64,000 bases of DNA from Kitasatospora sp. NBC_00315 (GTDB taxonomy: Bacteria; Actinomycetota; Actinomycetes; Streptomycetales; Streptomycetaceae). Below the pieces are notes generated by a model. The model worked only from the letters and a program-made list of their open reading frames with translations, did no database searches and was not told where the DNA came from. Where the stretch lies: NCBI RefSeq assembly GCF_041435095.1, contig NZ_CP108025.1, positions 186,001 through 250,000 of the forward strand, written 5' to 3'. Both the position numbers and the translations under genes were made by a program. This document shows, piece after piece, positions 13,601 through 24,100 of this stretch. The stretch's first letter is position 1. Every line of letters begins with the position of its first letter.

Positions 13601-15123
13601 CCCACCCCGCCGAGCCAACCACCCAGCGCCTCAGCCTGCGCCCGCAGCGCCTCACCCGTCCGACCCGACAACACCCACACCGAAGCGTCCCGCTCCTGCC
13701 GAGGCTCCACCTCGACGGGCACCACCTCGACAGGCTCCGAAACCTCGGGCGCCTGCTCGATGATCACGTGCGCGTTGGTGCCCGACAGACCGAACGAGGA
13801 CACCGCCGCCCGCCTCGGACGCCCCACCTCCGGCCACACACGCTGCTCCGCCAGCAACTCCACCCGACCCGCCGACCAATCCACATGCGAGGACGGCACA
13901 TCCACACCCAAGGTCCGCGGCAACACACCACGCCGCAACGCCTCCACCATCTTGATCACACCACCGACACCAGCCGCCGCCTGCGTATGACCCACATTCG
14001 ACTTCAACGAACCCAACCACAACGGCTCAACCCCCACCGGCCGCTGACCATACGTCGCCAACAACGCCTGCGCCTCGATCGGATCACCCAGCACCGTCCC
14101 CGTGCCATGACCCTCCACCACATCCACATCACCCACACCGAGCCCCGCCGACGCCAACGCCGCCCGAATCACCCGCTGCTGCGACGGACCGTTCGGCGCC
14201 GTCAAACCATTCGACGCACCATCCTGATTCACCGCCGAACCAGCAACCACCGCCAACACCGAATGCCCCAACCGCCGCGCATCCGACAACCGCTCCAACA
14301 CCACCACACCCGCACCCTCACCCCAACCAGTACCATCAGCGCCCTCCCCGAACGCCTTGCACCGACCATCCAGAGCCAGACCCCGCTGCCGCGAAAACTC
14401 CACAAACGTGTCCGCCGTCGCCATCACCGTCACACCACCGGCCAACGCCAGATCACACTCACCACCACGCAACGCCTGCACAGCCAGATGCAACGTCACC
14501 AACGACGACGAACACGCCGTGTCCACCGACACCGCCGGCCCCTCCAAACCCAACACATACGACACCCGACCGGAAACCACCGCCTCCATCACACCGGCGC
14601 CGAAACCATCCAGGGCATCGACCGCCGCATAACGGCCGTAGTCGTGGCCCATGACACCCGCGAACACACCGGTGCGCGAACCACGCAGAGCAACCGGGTC
14701 GATGCCCGCCCGCTCGAACGCCTCCCAGGACACCTCCAGCATCAACCGCTGCTGCGGGTCCATCGCCACCGCCTCGGCCGGCGAGATCCCGAAAAACCCG
14801 GCATCGAACCCCGCCACGTCCGCAAGGAAACCACCACGCCGCACATAGGACCTGCCCACGGCCTCCGGATCCGGGTCGAACAGGGACTCGACGTCCCAGC
14901 CACGGTCCGCCGGGAAGTCGCCGATCCCGTCCCCACCCGACCGCACCAACTCCCACAACGCCTCCGGCGACTCCACACCCCCCGGATAACGGCACGCCAT
15001 CCCCACCACCACGACCGGGTCCGAGTTCTTCGCCAACAGGCGCTCGTTCTCGGCCCGAACGGTCTCGACCTCAAGCAGCGAGTTCCGCAGAGCCTCAACG
15101 AGCTTCTCTTCGCGAGTCGCCAT
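4654..15123 (-). CDS. PKS-B: type I modular polyketide synthase, two KS-AT-DH-KR-ACP modules
   Basis: A 3489-residue protein that adds two C2 units. Residues 1-35 form a charged coiled-coil docking domain. Module 1: KS with DTACSSS (Cys near 202), AT near 660 with GHSVGE and HAFHS (malonyl-type), DH near 973 with HEVLGHVMVP and GYGYGPVF, KR near 1390 with GGTGGVGG, an LDD motif (B-type) and YAAAN, and ACP near 1697 with LGLDSLGG. Module 2: KS Cys near 1931, AT with GHSQGEIAAA but YPSHG where methylmalonyl ATs usually have YASHS, DH near 2704 with HRVLGHVLMP, B-type KR near 3134, and ACP near 3441. All loops look active, so both units should leave trans double bonds, the second probably alpha-methyl. 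There is no TE and no C-terminal docking helix, which fits handover to an NRPS C domain. Its ATG overlaps the PKS-A stop as TGATG. Confidence 0.96.
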   Translation of the reverse strand: MATREEKLVEALRNSLLEVETVRAENERLLAKNSDPVVVVGMACRYPGGVESPEALWELVRSGGDGIGDFPADRGWDVESLFDPDPEAVGRSYVRRGGFLADVAGFDAGFFGISPAEAVAMDPQQRLMLEVSWEAFERAGIDPVALRGSRTGVFAGVMGHDYGRYAAVDALDGFGAGVMEAVVSGRVSYVLGLEGPAVSVDTACSSSLVTLHLAVQALRGGECDLALAGGVTVMATADTFVEFSRQRGLALDGRCKAFGEGADGTGWGEGAGVVVLERLSDARRLGHSVLAVVAGSAVNQDGASNGLTAPNGPSQQRVIRAALASAGLGVGDVDVVEGHGTGTVLGDPIEAQALLATYGQRPVGVEPLWLGSLKSNVGHTQAAAGVGGVIKMVEALRRGVLPRTLGVDVPSSHVDWSAGRVELLAEQRVWPEVGRPRRAAVSSFGLSGTNAHVIIEQAPEVSEPVEVVPVEVEPRQERDASVWVLSGRTGEALRAQAEALGGWLGGVGRESVTVADVAGALARRSVFEHRAVLRGSDRAELTSLLADLAAGGENAGLVAGAVQMTGTGTGTVFVFPGQGSQWLGMGRDLARAHAGFARELAVVAEVVDRCWEHRLLDVVWGADGGLLERTEFAQPALFAVGVALFRVLERCGVTADFVVGHSVGELAAAHVAGVLSLEDAARLVVARGRVMQRAVGGVMAAVSGSPELVERILGQVGSSYGWVVTAAVNAPDSVVISGHEGAVERATELLEAAGCRVKPLVVSHAFHSPLLEPVLEEFGRVAGRVAVSAPVPGCTLVSTLTGEAADFAGGYGSAEYWVRQAREVVRFADAVRFLEGRGVRRFVELGPGALVSAVEATVEQAVGDSDGIVVASLLSRQGCESAALIGGLGRLFVAGVPVSWGDWQSGGRRVDLPTYAFQRSGYWLSSSRAVGDVSAAGLVAVGHPILGAVVAMPGSSGVVLTGQVSRSAQPWLLDHEVLGHVMVPASALVELAVRAGDEVGSPVVRELAMTAPLLVPECGGLRIHVVVGELDSGGPGGRTVEVHSRPDGDDGEWILHAQGVLADAEEGGAADADGWSESVWPPVGAQPVDVEAAYASLADAGYGYGPVFRGVRAVWRRGAEVFAEIGLPAGADAAGFGVHPALLDAVVHAPLFGVGAADYAEVEVPFLWEGVELHAVGASTVRARIVPAGSDGVAIQVADETGALVLTVDALVSRPVSQQALSAAASAVADGLFEVSWSPVPAAADQGAAVPVVWEWRSEQGAEVVASVHAASHAALAAVQAHLASADRPDAVLVAVTRGAVALPGEDVVDVAASAVWGLVRSVQSEHPGRFILVDADADAEVDVALLVASGEPQLVVRGGVVRAARLARAVVAQAQAPGLAGGAVIVTGGTGGVGGVLARRLVAEHGAGAVVLASRRGAAAGGVAELVADLESAGAVVRVVACDVSDRAAVAGLVASVPEGFELRGVVHAAGVLDDGVVGSLTPERIDRVLAAKADAAWFLHEATADAPLELFSVVSSLSGVLGAPGQANYAAANAFLDALAVHRRARGLAGQSVSWGLWGEIGGMGGRLSDDAAARVRASGVVPLTTAQAVELFDAAVAGGPAHLVAVRWDLPALRRQAGVGELTPMLAELVPAVRRTAASGESVSQLESRLRALDEAGQRRLLTELVSSTAATVLGHESATAVGPNTAFKDLGLDSLGGVNVRNRLQQATGLSLPASLVFDYPNATALADLLLNRLMSNGASAAVVPRVPVSMTAHGGSDPIVVVGMACRYPGGVDSPEALWELVRSGGSGIGDFPADRGWDVDDLFDPDPDAVGKSYVRRGSFLSDVAGFDAGFFGISPREAVAMDPQQRLMLEVSWEAFERAGIDPADLRGSRTGVFSGVMSQEYRQLEAEPDGDSGGFGAGVMGSVVSGRVSYVLGLEGPAVSVDTACSSSLVTLHLAVQALRGGECDLALAGGVTVMATADTFVEFSRQRGLALDGRCKAFGEGADGTGWGEGAGVVVLERLSDARRLGHSVLAVVAGSAVNQDGASNGLTAPNGPSQQRVIRAALASAGLGVGDVDVVEGHGTGTVLGDPIEAQALLATYGQRPVGVEPLWLGSLKSNVGHTQAAAGVGGVIKMVEALRRGVLPRTLGVDVPSSHVDWSAGRVELLAEQRVWPQVGRPRRAAVSSFGLSGTNAHVIMEQAPEVSEPVEQDPQQAPDVEVAGPAGQESQQAPDASVWVVSGRTREALAAQAQAVVEWLEADESESVTVADVAGALARRSVFEHRAVLRGSDRAELAAALADLAAGRENAALVAGAVQMTGTGTVFVFPGQGSQWLGMGRELLDRSPEFAAELRRCAEAFAEFVDWSLLDVVRGEPGAAEIDRVDVIQPVLFAIMVSLVPVWRTAGVVPDAVIGHSQGEIAAAYVAGALSLRDAARVVLLRSRALTEVAGTGTMVSVMLPADAVRERIGGWNSIAVAAVNNPTTTVVSGSDAEIDEFLAVLDGASVKYRRIAVDYPSHGPKMEVLRERLLADLAEVTPQSSKVPFYSTLNGDVLDTSALTAKYWFENLRETVRFEDATRAALRDGRTAFVEVSAHPVLTVGIEETCETVGRMAIVGTLRRGEGGLERFLRSAAELYTAGGEVSWHRWQQGGRPVGLPTYAFQRRRYWIEASGRSGDVRGAGLGRAEHPMLGAEIELPALDGLLLTGRESVRSQRWLADHRVLGHVLMPGAAFVELALYAGERAGRPVLKELTSQQPLVVPESGGVQLNVTVAGPDAVGDRVVSFHGRRTDDPAGAWTLYAQALMAEQGPERPPVFGMKKWPPVGARAVDVEAAYTSLADAGYGYGPAFRGVRAAWRRGAEVFAEVELAPDVKTDGFGVHPALLDAVVHAVVIAGTGRGAGSDDGIRVPFVWEGVSLHAVGAGAVRVRISPVGEEALAIQVADATGAPVLTVASLATRTVSGKTLAAAAAGAAPDGLFEVSWSPVPAAADQDAAVPVVWEWRSELGAEVVASVHAASHAALAAVQAHLNASEQPDSVLVVLTRGAVALPGEDVADVAASAVWGLVRSAQSEHPGRIVLVDAEADADLTAEDLAALAVTGEPQLVVRGGVAHAARLVRAAATEAASSADPESSAELAGVTGGAVIVTGGTGGVGGVLARRLVEVYGAGAVVLASRRGAAAGGVAELVADLESAGAVVRVVACDVSDRAAVAGLVASVPEGFELRGVVHAAGVLDDGVIGSLTPERIDRVLAAKADAAWFLHEATERHDLGLFSVVSSLSGVLGAPGQGNYAAANAFLDALAVHRRARGLAGQSVSWGLWALESGMTGHLGTGGVERIRGAGGVLAMATEQALTVFDAAVAAGAPHVVAVRWDQAALRDRAGADELPALLTGLVPKVRRSAATAPAESASQLLTRLRSAEPADRRRLLVELVTGQAAAVLGYGGAADVDPATPLQHLGLDSLGGVQLRNRLRAATDLLVPAVLVYGNPTCGALAEFLEQELLPGASN
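5221..5754. repeat. KR repeat, PKS-B module 2
   Basis: A 534-base block spanning the KR from its nucleotide-binding loop to just past YAAAN. It has the same length as the copies at 10447, 15957 and 21216 and is nearly identical to them. It differs most around the ERHDLGLFS segment. Confidence 0.8.
8573..9420. repeat. KS repeat, PKS-B module 2
   Basis: About 848 bases covering the KS active site to its C-terminal linker, almost identical to the copies at 13760, 19342 and 24523. The last 30 bases encode GVMGSVVS here instead of GVMEAVVS. Confidence 0.85.
10447..10980. repeat. KR repeat, PKS-B module 1
   Basis: Copy of the 534-base KR block carrying the ADAPLELFS version of the central segment. 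Confidence 0.8.
13760..14607. repeat. KS repeat, PKS-B module 1
   Basis: Second copy of the KS block. It differs by only a few bases from the other three and keeps the same codon choices, rich in TTG, GTG, GGG and T-ending codons. Confidence 0.85.
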
Positions 15124-18100
15124 CAGTTGTCACTCTTCCTGTCGTGAGAGATGCCGAGTCCCATGTCGATCAGTGCGTCGATGTCCAGTTCCTTGATGGA
15201 CTCGCGCCGCTCCTGCGAGCCGGTCCCGTCGGCATCGGACGCGGCGTCCGGGCCGCCCGCGCCGTCGGACCAGTCTCGCTGTGCTTCGGCGAGCTTCGAC
15301 AGGCGCTCGAGGAGCGCCGCGTCGCCGGGCCTGGTCGGCGTCACCGACCGCAGCAGCCGCCGGACCTCCGCCAGCTGGTCCCCCGCGGTCTCGGTCCCGG
15401 TGGCGGAGCCGTCCGACACGAGCTGCTCCAGCAGGAACCCGGCCAGGGCGGTCACATTGGGGTAGTCGAACACCAGCGACGCCGGGAGGCTCCGGCCGGT
15501 CGCGACCCGCAACCGGTCACGAACCCCGATGCCGCCCAGGGAATCCAGACCCAGGTCCTTGAAGGCCGCGTTCGGGCCGACGGCCGCAGCGTCGGCGTGG
15601 CCGAGCACCGAGGCGACGGTCGAGGCCACCAGGTCGATCAGCAGCTTGCGGCGGCCCGCGACGTCGAGCGCGCGTAGCCGGGACTCCAGCTGCGACACCG
15701 ACTCGCCCGAGGCTGCTGTGCGGCGCACCGCCGGAACGAGCTCGGCCAGCATCGGCGTCAGCTCGCCGACCCCGGCCTGACGCCGCAGCGCCGGCAGGTC
15801 CCAGCGCACGGCGACGAGGTGCGCCTGGCCTCCGGCGACCGCGGCGTCGAACAGCTCCACGGCCTGAGCGGTGGTCAGCGGCACCACGCCGCTCGCGCGG
15901 ACCCGCGCCGCGGCCACGTCCGACAGTCGGCCGCCCATGCCGCCGACCTCGCCCCACAGGCCCCAGGACACCGACTGGCCGGCCAGGCCCCGCGCCCGCC
16001 GGTGCACCGCCAACGCGTCCAGGAACGCGTTCGCCGCCGCGTAGTTGGCCTGGCCGGGCGCACCCAGCACACCGGACAGCGAGGACACCACCGAGAACAG
16101 CTCCAGCGGTGCGTCAGCGGTCGCCTCGTGCAGGAACCACGCCGCATCGGCCTTCGCCGCCAGGACGCGGTCGATCCGCTCCGGAGTCAGCGAACCGATC
16201 ACACCGTCGTCCAGCACACCCGCCGCGTGCACCACACCACGCAGCTCGAACCCCTCCGGCACCGAGGCCACCAACCCGGCCACCGCCGCACGGTCCGACA
16301 CGTCGCAGGCCACGACACGCACCACCGCACCAGCCGACTCCAGATCCGCCACCAGCTCCGCGACACCCCCGGCCGCCGCACCACGCCGCGACGCCAACAC
16401 CACCGCACCAGCCCCGTGCTCCGCCACCAACCGCCGCGCCAACACACCACCCACGCCACCCGTCCCACCGGTCACGATCACCGCACCACCCGCCAGCCCA
16501 GACGCCTGCGCCTGCGCCTGCGCCACCACAGCCCGCACCAGCCGAGCGGCACGCACCACCCCGCCGCGCACCACCAACTGCGGCTCACCGGAAGCCACCA
16601 GAAGCGCAACGTCCACCTCGGCCTCGGCATCGGCGTCGACCAGGACGAACCGACCCGGATGCTCCGACTGGACCGAACGCACCAGACCCCACACCGCCGA
16701 AGCCGCCACGTCCGCGACATCCTCACCCGGCAACGCCACCGCACCCCTGGTCACCGCGACCAGCACGGCATCCGGCCGGTCCGCGGAGTCCAGGTGCGTC
16801 TGCACCGTCGCCAGCGCCTCCCGCGTCGCCGTGTGCAGCGAAGCGACCGGGTCCGCTCCCGGCTCGGAACGCCACTCCCACACCGTCACCTGCGGCGCCA
16901 CGGCCGGCGTGGACTCCGCGGTCACCGGCGACCACGACACCTCGAACAGGCCGTCCGGCGCCGTGCTCGCCGCCGCGCTCAGCGCCTGCTGCGACACCGG
17001 GCGGGTCACCAGCGAGGCGACGGTCAGCACCGGCGCACCGGTCTCGTCGACGACCCGCACGGTCGCCGCGCCCGCCCCGACCGGGCTGATCCACACCCGC
17101 ACGGTCGAGGCGCCGACCGCGTGCAAGGTGGCGTCCTCCCACAGGAAGGGGATCTGCGCGCCGTCCGAGCCTGAGTCCGGGCCCGGGTCGGTGTCGGAAT
17201 CCACCGCGGCCAGCAGCGGCGCGTGCACCACCGCGTCCAGCAGCGCCGGATGGATCCCGAACGCCCCGCCGTCGAGCGCCGGGGCCAGGCCCACCTCCGC
17301 GAAGACGTCCTCCCCGCGCCGCCACACCGCACGGACGCCCCGGAACGCCGGGCCGTAGCCGTAGCCCGCATCGGCCAGCGACGCGTAGGCCGCTTCGACG
17401 TCCACCGGCTGCGCGCCCACCGGCGGCCACACCGACTCCGACCATCCATCCGCGTCGGCCGCCCCGCCCTCTTCGGCATCGGCCAGCACGCCTTGCGCAT
17501 GCAGGATCCACTCGCCGTCGTCGCCGTCCGGCCGCGAATGAACCTCGACGGTGCGCCCGCCCGGACCCCCGGAATCGAGCTCGCCGACCACGACGTGGAT
17601 CCGCAGCCCACCACGCTCGGGCACCAGCAACGGAGCCGTCATCGCCAACTCCCGCACCACCGGGGACCCGACCTCGTCGCCGGCCCGCACCGCGAGCTCC
17701 ACCAGTGCGGAGGCCGGCACCATCACATGCCCGAGCACCTCGTGATCGAGCAGCCACGGCTGCGCCGAGCGCGACACCTGCCCGGTCAGCACCACACCCG
17801 AGGACCCCGGCATGGCCACGACCGCACCGAGAATCGGGTGCCCGACGGCCACCAGCCCGGCGGCACTCACATCACCCACGGCCCGGGACGAGGACAACCA
17901 GTAACCGCTCCGCTGGAAGGCGTAGGTGGGAAGATCGACACGGCGGCCACCGGACTGCCAATCCCCCCAGGAGACCGGCACACCCGCCACGAACAGGCGC
18001 CCCAACCCCCCGATCAACGCGGCCGACTCGCAACCCTGCCGACTCAGCAGCGACGCCACCACGATGCCGTCGGAGTCCCCGACGGCCTGCTCGACCGTGG

Positions 18101-21100
18101 CCTCGACCGCGGAGACGAGCGCGCCGGGGCCCAGCTCCACGAACCGCCGCACACCCCTGCCCTCCAAAAACCGCACGGCGTCAGCGAACCGCACCACCTC
18201 CCGGGCCTGCCGCACCCAGTACTCCGCCGAACCGTACCCACCCCCGAAATCCGCTGCCTCCCCGGTCAACGTCGACACCAACGTGCAACCCGCAACAGGC
18301 ACCGACACCGCGACCCGCCCCGCGACCCGCCCGAACTCCTCCAACACCGGCTCCAGCAAAGGCGAATGGAACGCCTGCGACACCACCAGCGGCTTCACCC
18401 GGCACCCCGCCGCCTCCAACAGCCCCGACGCCGCCCCCACCGCCGCAACCGTCCCCGAGACCACCACCGACCCCGGCCCGTTCACCGCCGCGACCACCAC
18501 CGGCCCCAACTCCGACGCGACCTGCCCGAGAACCTCCTCGACCAACTCCGGCGAACCCGAGACCGCCGCCATCACCCCACCCACGGCCCGCTGCATCACC
18601 CGACCACGCGCCACCACCAACCGAGCCGCGTCCTCCAACGACAACACACCCGCCACATGCGCGGCCGCCAACTCACCCACCGAGTGACCCACCACGAAAT
18701 CGGCAGTCACACCACACCGCTCCAACACCCGGAACAACGCCACACCAACCGCGAACAACACCGGCTGCGCGAACTCGGTCCGCTCCAGCAGACCACCGTC
18801 CGCACCCCACACCACATCCAACAACCGGTGCCCCCAGCACCGGTCCACCACCTCCGCCACCACCGCCAACTCCCGCGCGAAACCCGCATGCGCCCGCGCC
18901 AGACCACGCCCCATCCCCAACCACTGCGACCCCTGACCCGGAAACACGAACACCGTCCCGGTCCCGGTCCCCGTCATCTGCACGGCGCCGTCCACCAGGG
19001 CGGCGTTCTCACGTCCGGCGGCCAGATCGGCCAGCGCGGCCGCCAACTCCCCACGGTCCGCGCCCTGGACGACAGCCCGGTGCTCGAACACCGAACGCCG
19101 CGCCAACGCACCCGCCACGTCCGCCACCGTCACCGACTCCGACTCGTCGGCCTCCAACCACTCCACAACCGCCTGCGCCTGCGCCGCCAACGCCTCACGC
19201 GTCCGACCCGACACCACCCACACCGAAGCGCCCGGGACCTGCTGCGACTCCTGCCCGGCGGGCCCCGCAACCTCGACGTCGGGCGCCTGCTGCGACTCCT
19301 GCTCGACAGGCTCCGCAACCTCGACGTCGGGAGCCTGCTCGATGATCACGTGCGCGTTGGTGCCCGACAGACCGAACGAGGACACCGCCGCCCGCCTCGG
19401 ACGCCCCACCTCCGGCCACACACGCTGCTCCGCCAGCAACTCCACCCGACCCGCCGACCAATCCACATGCGAGGACGGCACATCCACACCCAAAGTCCGC
19501 GGCAACACACCACGCCGCAACGCCTCCACCATCTTGATCACACCACCGACACCAGCCGCCGCCTGCGTATGACCCACATTCGACTTCAACGAACCCAACC
19601 ACAACGGCTCAACCCCCACCGGCCGCTGACCATACGTCGCCAACAACGCCTGCGCCTCGATCGGATCACCCAGCACCGTCCCCGTGCCATGACCCTCCAC
19701 CACATCCACATCACCCACACCGAGCCCCGCCGACGCCAACGCCGCCCGAATCACCCGCTGCTGCGACGGACCGTTCGGCGCCGTCAAACCATTCGACGCA
19801 CCATCCTGATTCACCGCCGAACCAGCAACCACCGCCAACACCGAATGCCCCAACCGCCGCGCATCCGACAACCGCTCCAACACCACCACACCCGCACCCT
19901 CACCCCAACCAGTACCATCAGCGCCCTCCCCGAACGCCTTGCACCGACCATCCAAAGCCAGACCCCGCTGCCGCGAAAACTCCACAAACGTGTCCGCCGT
20001 CGCCATCACCGTCACACCACCGGCCAACGCCAGATCACACTCACCACCACGCAACGCCTGCACAGCCAGATGCAACGTCACCAACGACGACGAACACGCC
20101 GTGTCCACCGACACCGCCGGCCCCTCCAAACCCAACACATACGACACCCGACCGGAAACCACCGCCTCCATCACACCGGCGCCGAAACCATCCAGGGCAT
20201 CGACCGCCGCATAACGGCCGTAATCGTGACCCATGACACCCGCGAACACACCGGTGCGCGAACCACGCAGAGCAACCGGGTCGATGCCCGCCCGCTCGAA
20301 CGCCTCCCAGGACACCTCCAGCATCAACCGCTGCTGCGGGTCCATCGCCACCGCCTCGGCCGGCGAGATCCCGAAAAACCCGGCATCGAACCCCGCCACG
20401 TCCGCAAGGAAACCACCACGCCGCACATAGGACTTGCCCACGGCCTCCGGATCCGGATCGAACAGGGACTCCACGTCCCAGCCGCGGTCCGCCGGGAAGT
20501 CACCGGTCCCGTCCCCACCCGACCGCACCAGCTCCCACAACGCCTCCGGCGAATCCACGCCCCCGGGATAACGGCACGCCATCCCCACCACCACGACCGG
20601 GTCCGTTCCCGTCAGGGCGGCGGCCGGCGCGGGTACGGTAGGGGCTGCGGCCTGCGTACGGCTGTCGGGCAGCAGCCGGTCGAGCAGGAGGTCGGCCAGT
20701 ACGGCGGAGTTCGGGTAGTCGAAGACCAGCGACGCCGGGAGGGACAGCCCGGAGGCCGTCTGCAGGCGGTTGCGGACGTTGACGCCGCCGAGCGAGTCCA
20801 GGCCGAGGTCCTTGAACGCCGTGTCGGGGCCGATCGCGCGAGCGTCGGCGTGCCCCAGGACGGCGGCCACGTGGGAGGCCACGAGCTCGACCAGCAGCTT
20901 GCGGCGGCCGGCGACATCGAGCGCGCGCAGCCGGGACTCCAGCTGCGACACCGACTCGCCCGAGGCTGCCGAGCGGCGCACCGCCGGGACCAGGCCGCTC
21001 AGTACGGGAGGTAGCTCACCGACCCCGGCCTGACGCCGCAGCGCGGCCAGGTCCCAGCGCACGCCGACCAGGTGTGCGGCGCCGCCGGACAGCGCGGCGT

Positions 21101-24100
21101 CGAACAGTTCCACCGCCTGTTCACGGGACAGCGGCAGCACACCGCCGGCGCGGATCCGGGCCGCCTCCTCGGCGTCGAGCCGATCGCCCATGCCGCCGGT
21201 ACCACCGGCGCCCCACAGGCCCCAGGACACCGACTGGCCGGCCAGGCCCCGCGCCCGCCGGTGCACCGCCAACGCGTCCAGGAACGCGTTCGCCGCCGCG
21301 TAGTTGGCCTGGCCGGGCGCACCCAGCACACCGGACAGCGAGGACACCACCGAGAACAGCTCCAGCGGTGCGTCAGCGGTCGCCTCGTGCAGGAACCACG
21401 CCGCATCGGCCTTCGCCGCCAGGACGCGGTCGATCCGCTCCGGAGTCAGCGAACCGATCACACCGTCGTCCAGCACACCCGCCGCGTGCACCACACCACG
21501 CAGCTCGAACCCCTCCGGCACCGAGGCCACCAACCCGGCCACCGCCGCACGGTCCGACACGTCGCAGGCCACGACACGCACCACCGCACCAGCCGACTCC
21601 AGATCCGCCACCAGCTCCGCGACACCCCCGGCCGCCGCACCACGCCGCGACGCCAACACCACCGCACCAGCCCCGTGCTCCGCCACCAACCGCCGCGCCA
21701 ACACACCACCCACGCCACCCGTCCCACCGGTCACGATCACCGCACCACCGGTCACCCCCGCAAGTTCCGCAGACGACTCGGGGTCGGCGGAGTCCGCCGC
21801 CTCGGTCGCCGCCGCCCGCACCAGGCGGGCCGCGTGCGCCACGCCGCCGCGCACCACCAGCTGCGGCTCACCGGAAGCCACCAGAAGCGCAACGTCCACC
21901 TCGGCGCCAGCTTCCGCGTCCACCAGCACGATCCGGCCCGGATGCTCCGACTGCGCCGAGCGCACCAAGCCCCACACCGCGGAAGCCGCCACGTCCGCGA
22001 CATCCTCACCCGGCAACGCCACCGCGCCCCTGGTCAGCACCGCCAGCACGGAATCCGGCTGCTCCGAGGCGTTCAGGTGCGCCTGCACCGCAGCCAGCGC
22101 CGCGTGCGAGGCCGCGTGCACCGACGCCACCACCTCGGCACCCAGCTCCGACCTCCACTCCCACACGACCGGCACCGCCGCACCCTGGTCCGCCGCTGCC
22201 GGCACCGGCCACCACGACACCTCGAACAGACCGTCCGGCACCGCGCTCGCCGCCGCGCTCAGCGCCTGCCGCGACACCGGGCGAGTCACCAGCGCGTCCA
22301 CCGTCAGCACCAGCGCGCCGGTCTCGTCCGCCACCTGGATCGCGACGCCATCGCTCCCGGCGGGCACGATCCGCGCCCGCACCGTGGAGGCGCCGACCGC
22401 GTGCAGCTCGACACCCTCCCACAGAAAGGGAACCTGCACCTCCGCGCAGTCCGCGGCTCCGACCCCGAGCAGCGGCGCGTGCACCACCGCGTCCAGCAGC
22501 GCCGGATGGACACCGAACCCGGCGGCGTCCGCTCCGGCCGGGAGGCCGATCTCCGCGAAGACCTCCGCCCCGCGCCGCCACACCGCCCGCACGCCCCGGA
22601 AGACCGGCCCGTAGCCGTAGCCCGCATCGGCCAGCGACGCGTAGCCGCTCTCCACGTCGACGGACCGGGCGCCGGTCGGCGGCCACTCCGGCTCCGCCCA
22701 CGCCGCGGCGCTCGTCCGAGCCTGGGCGAGGAAGCCCTGCGCGTGCAGCACCCACGAGCTCTGCGCACCGGGCCGCGAGTGGATCTCCACAGTCCGCAGG
22801 CCGGCCGCGTCGGGCTCGCCGACCTGGACCTGGACCGCCACCGGGCCCTGCTCGGGCACCAGCAACGGAGCCGTCATCGCCAACTCCCGCACCACCGGGG
22901 ACCCGACCTCGTCGCCGGCCCGCACCGCGAGCTCCACCAGTGCGGAGGCCGGCACCATCACATGCCCGAGCACCTCGTGATCGAGCAGCCACGGCTGCGC
23001 CGAGCGCGACACCTGCCCGGTCAGCACCACACCCGAGGACCCCGGCATAGCCACGACCGCACCGAGAATCGGGTGCCCGACGGCCACCAACCCGGCGGCA
23101 CTCACATCACCCACAGCCCGGGACGAGGACAACCAGTAACCGCTCCGCTGGAAGGCGTAGGTAGGAAGATCGACACGGCGGCCACCGACCTGCCAATCCC
23201 CCCAGGAGACCGGCACACCCGCCACGAACAACCGCCCCAACCCCCCGATCAACGCGGCCGACTCGCAACCCTGCCGACTCAGCAGCGACGCCACCACGAT
23301 GCCGTCGGAATCCTCGACGGCCTGCTCAACCGTGGCCTCGACCGCGGAGACGAGCGCGCCGGGGCCCAGCTCCACGAACCGCCGCACACCCCTGCCCTCC
23401 AAAAACCGCACGGCGTCAGCGAACCGCACCACCTCCCGGGCCTGCCGCACCCAGTACTCCGCCGAACCGTACCCACCCCCGAAGTCGGCTGCCTCACCCG
23501 TCAACGTCGACACCAACGTGCAACCCGCAACAGGCACCGACACCGCGACCCGCCCCGCGATCCGCCCGAACTCCTCCAACACCGGCTCCAACAGCGGCGA
23601 ATGGAACGCCTGCGACACCACCAGCGGCTTCACCCGGCACCCCGCCGCCTCCAACAGCCCCGACGCCGCCCCCACCGCCGCAACCGTCCCCGAGACCACC
23701 ACCGACCCCGGCCCGTTCACCGCCGCGACCACCACCGGCCCCAACTCCGACGCGACCTGCCCGAGAACCTCCTCGACCAACTCCGGCGAACCCGAGACCG
23801 CCGCCATCACCCCACCCACGGCCCGCTGCATCACCCGACCACGCGCCACCACCAACCGAGCCGCGTCCTCCAACGACAACACACCCGCCACATGCGCGGC
23901 CGCCAACTCACCCACCGAGTGACCCACCACGAAATCGGCAGTCACACCACACCGCTCCAACACCCGGAACAACGCCACACCAACCGCGAACAACGCCGGC
24001 TGCGCGAACTCGGTCCGCTCCAACAGACCACCGTCCGCACCCCACACCACATCCAACAACCGGTGCTCCCAGCACCGGTCCACCACCTCCGCCACCACCG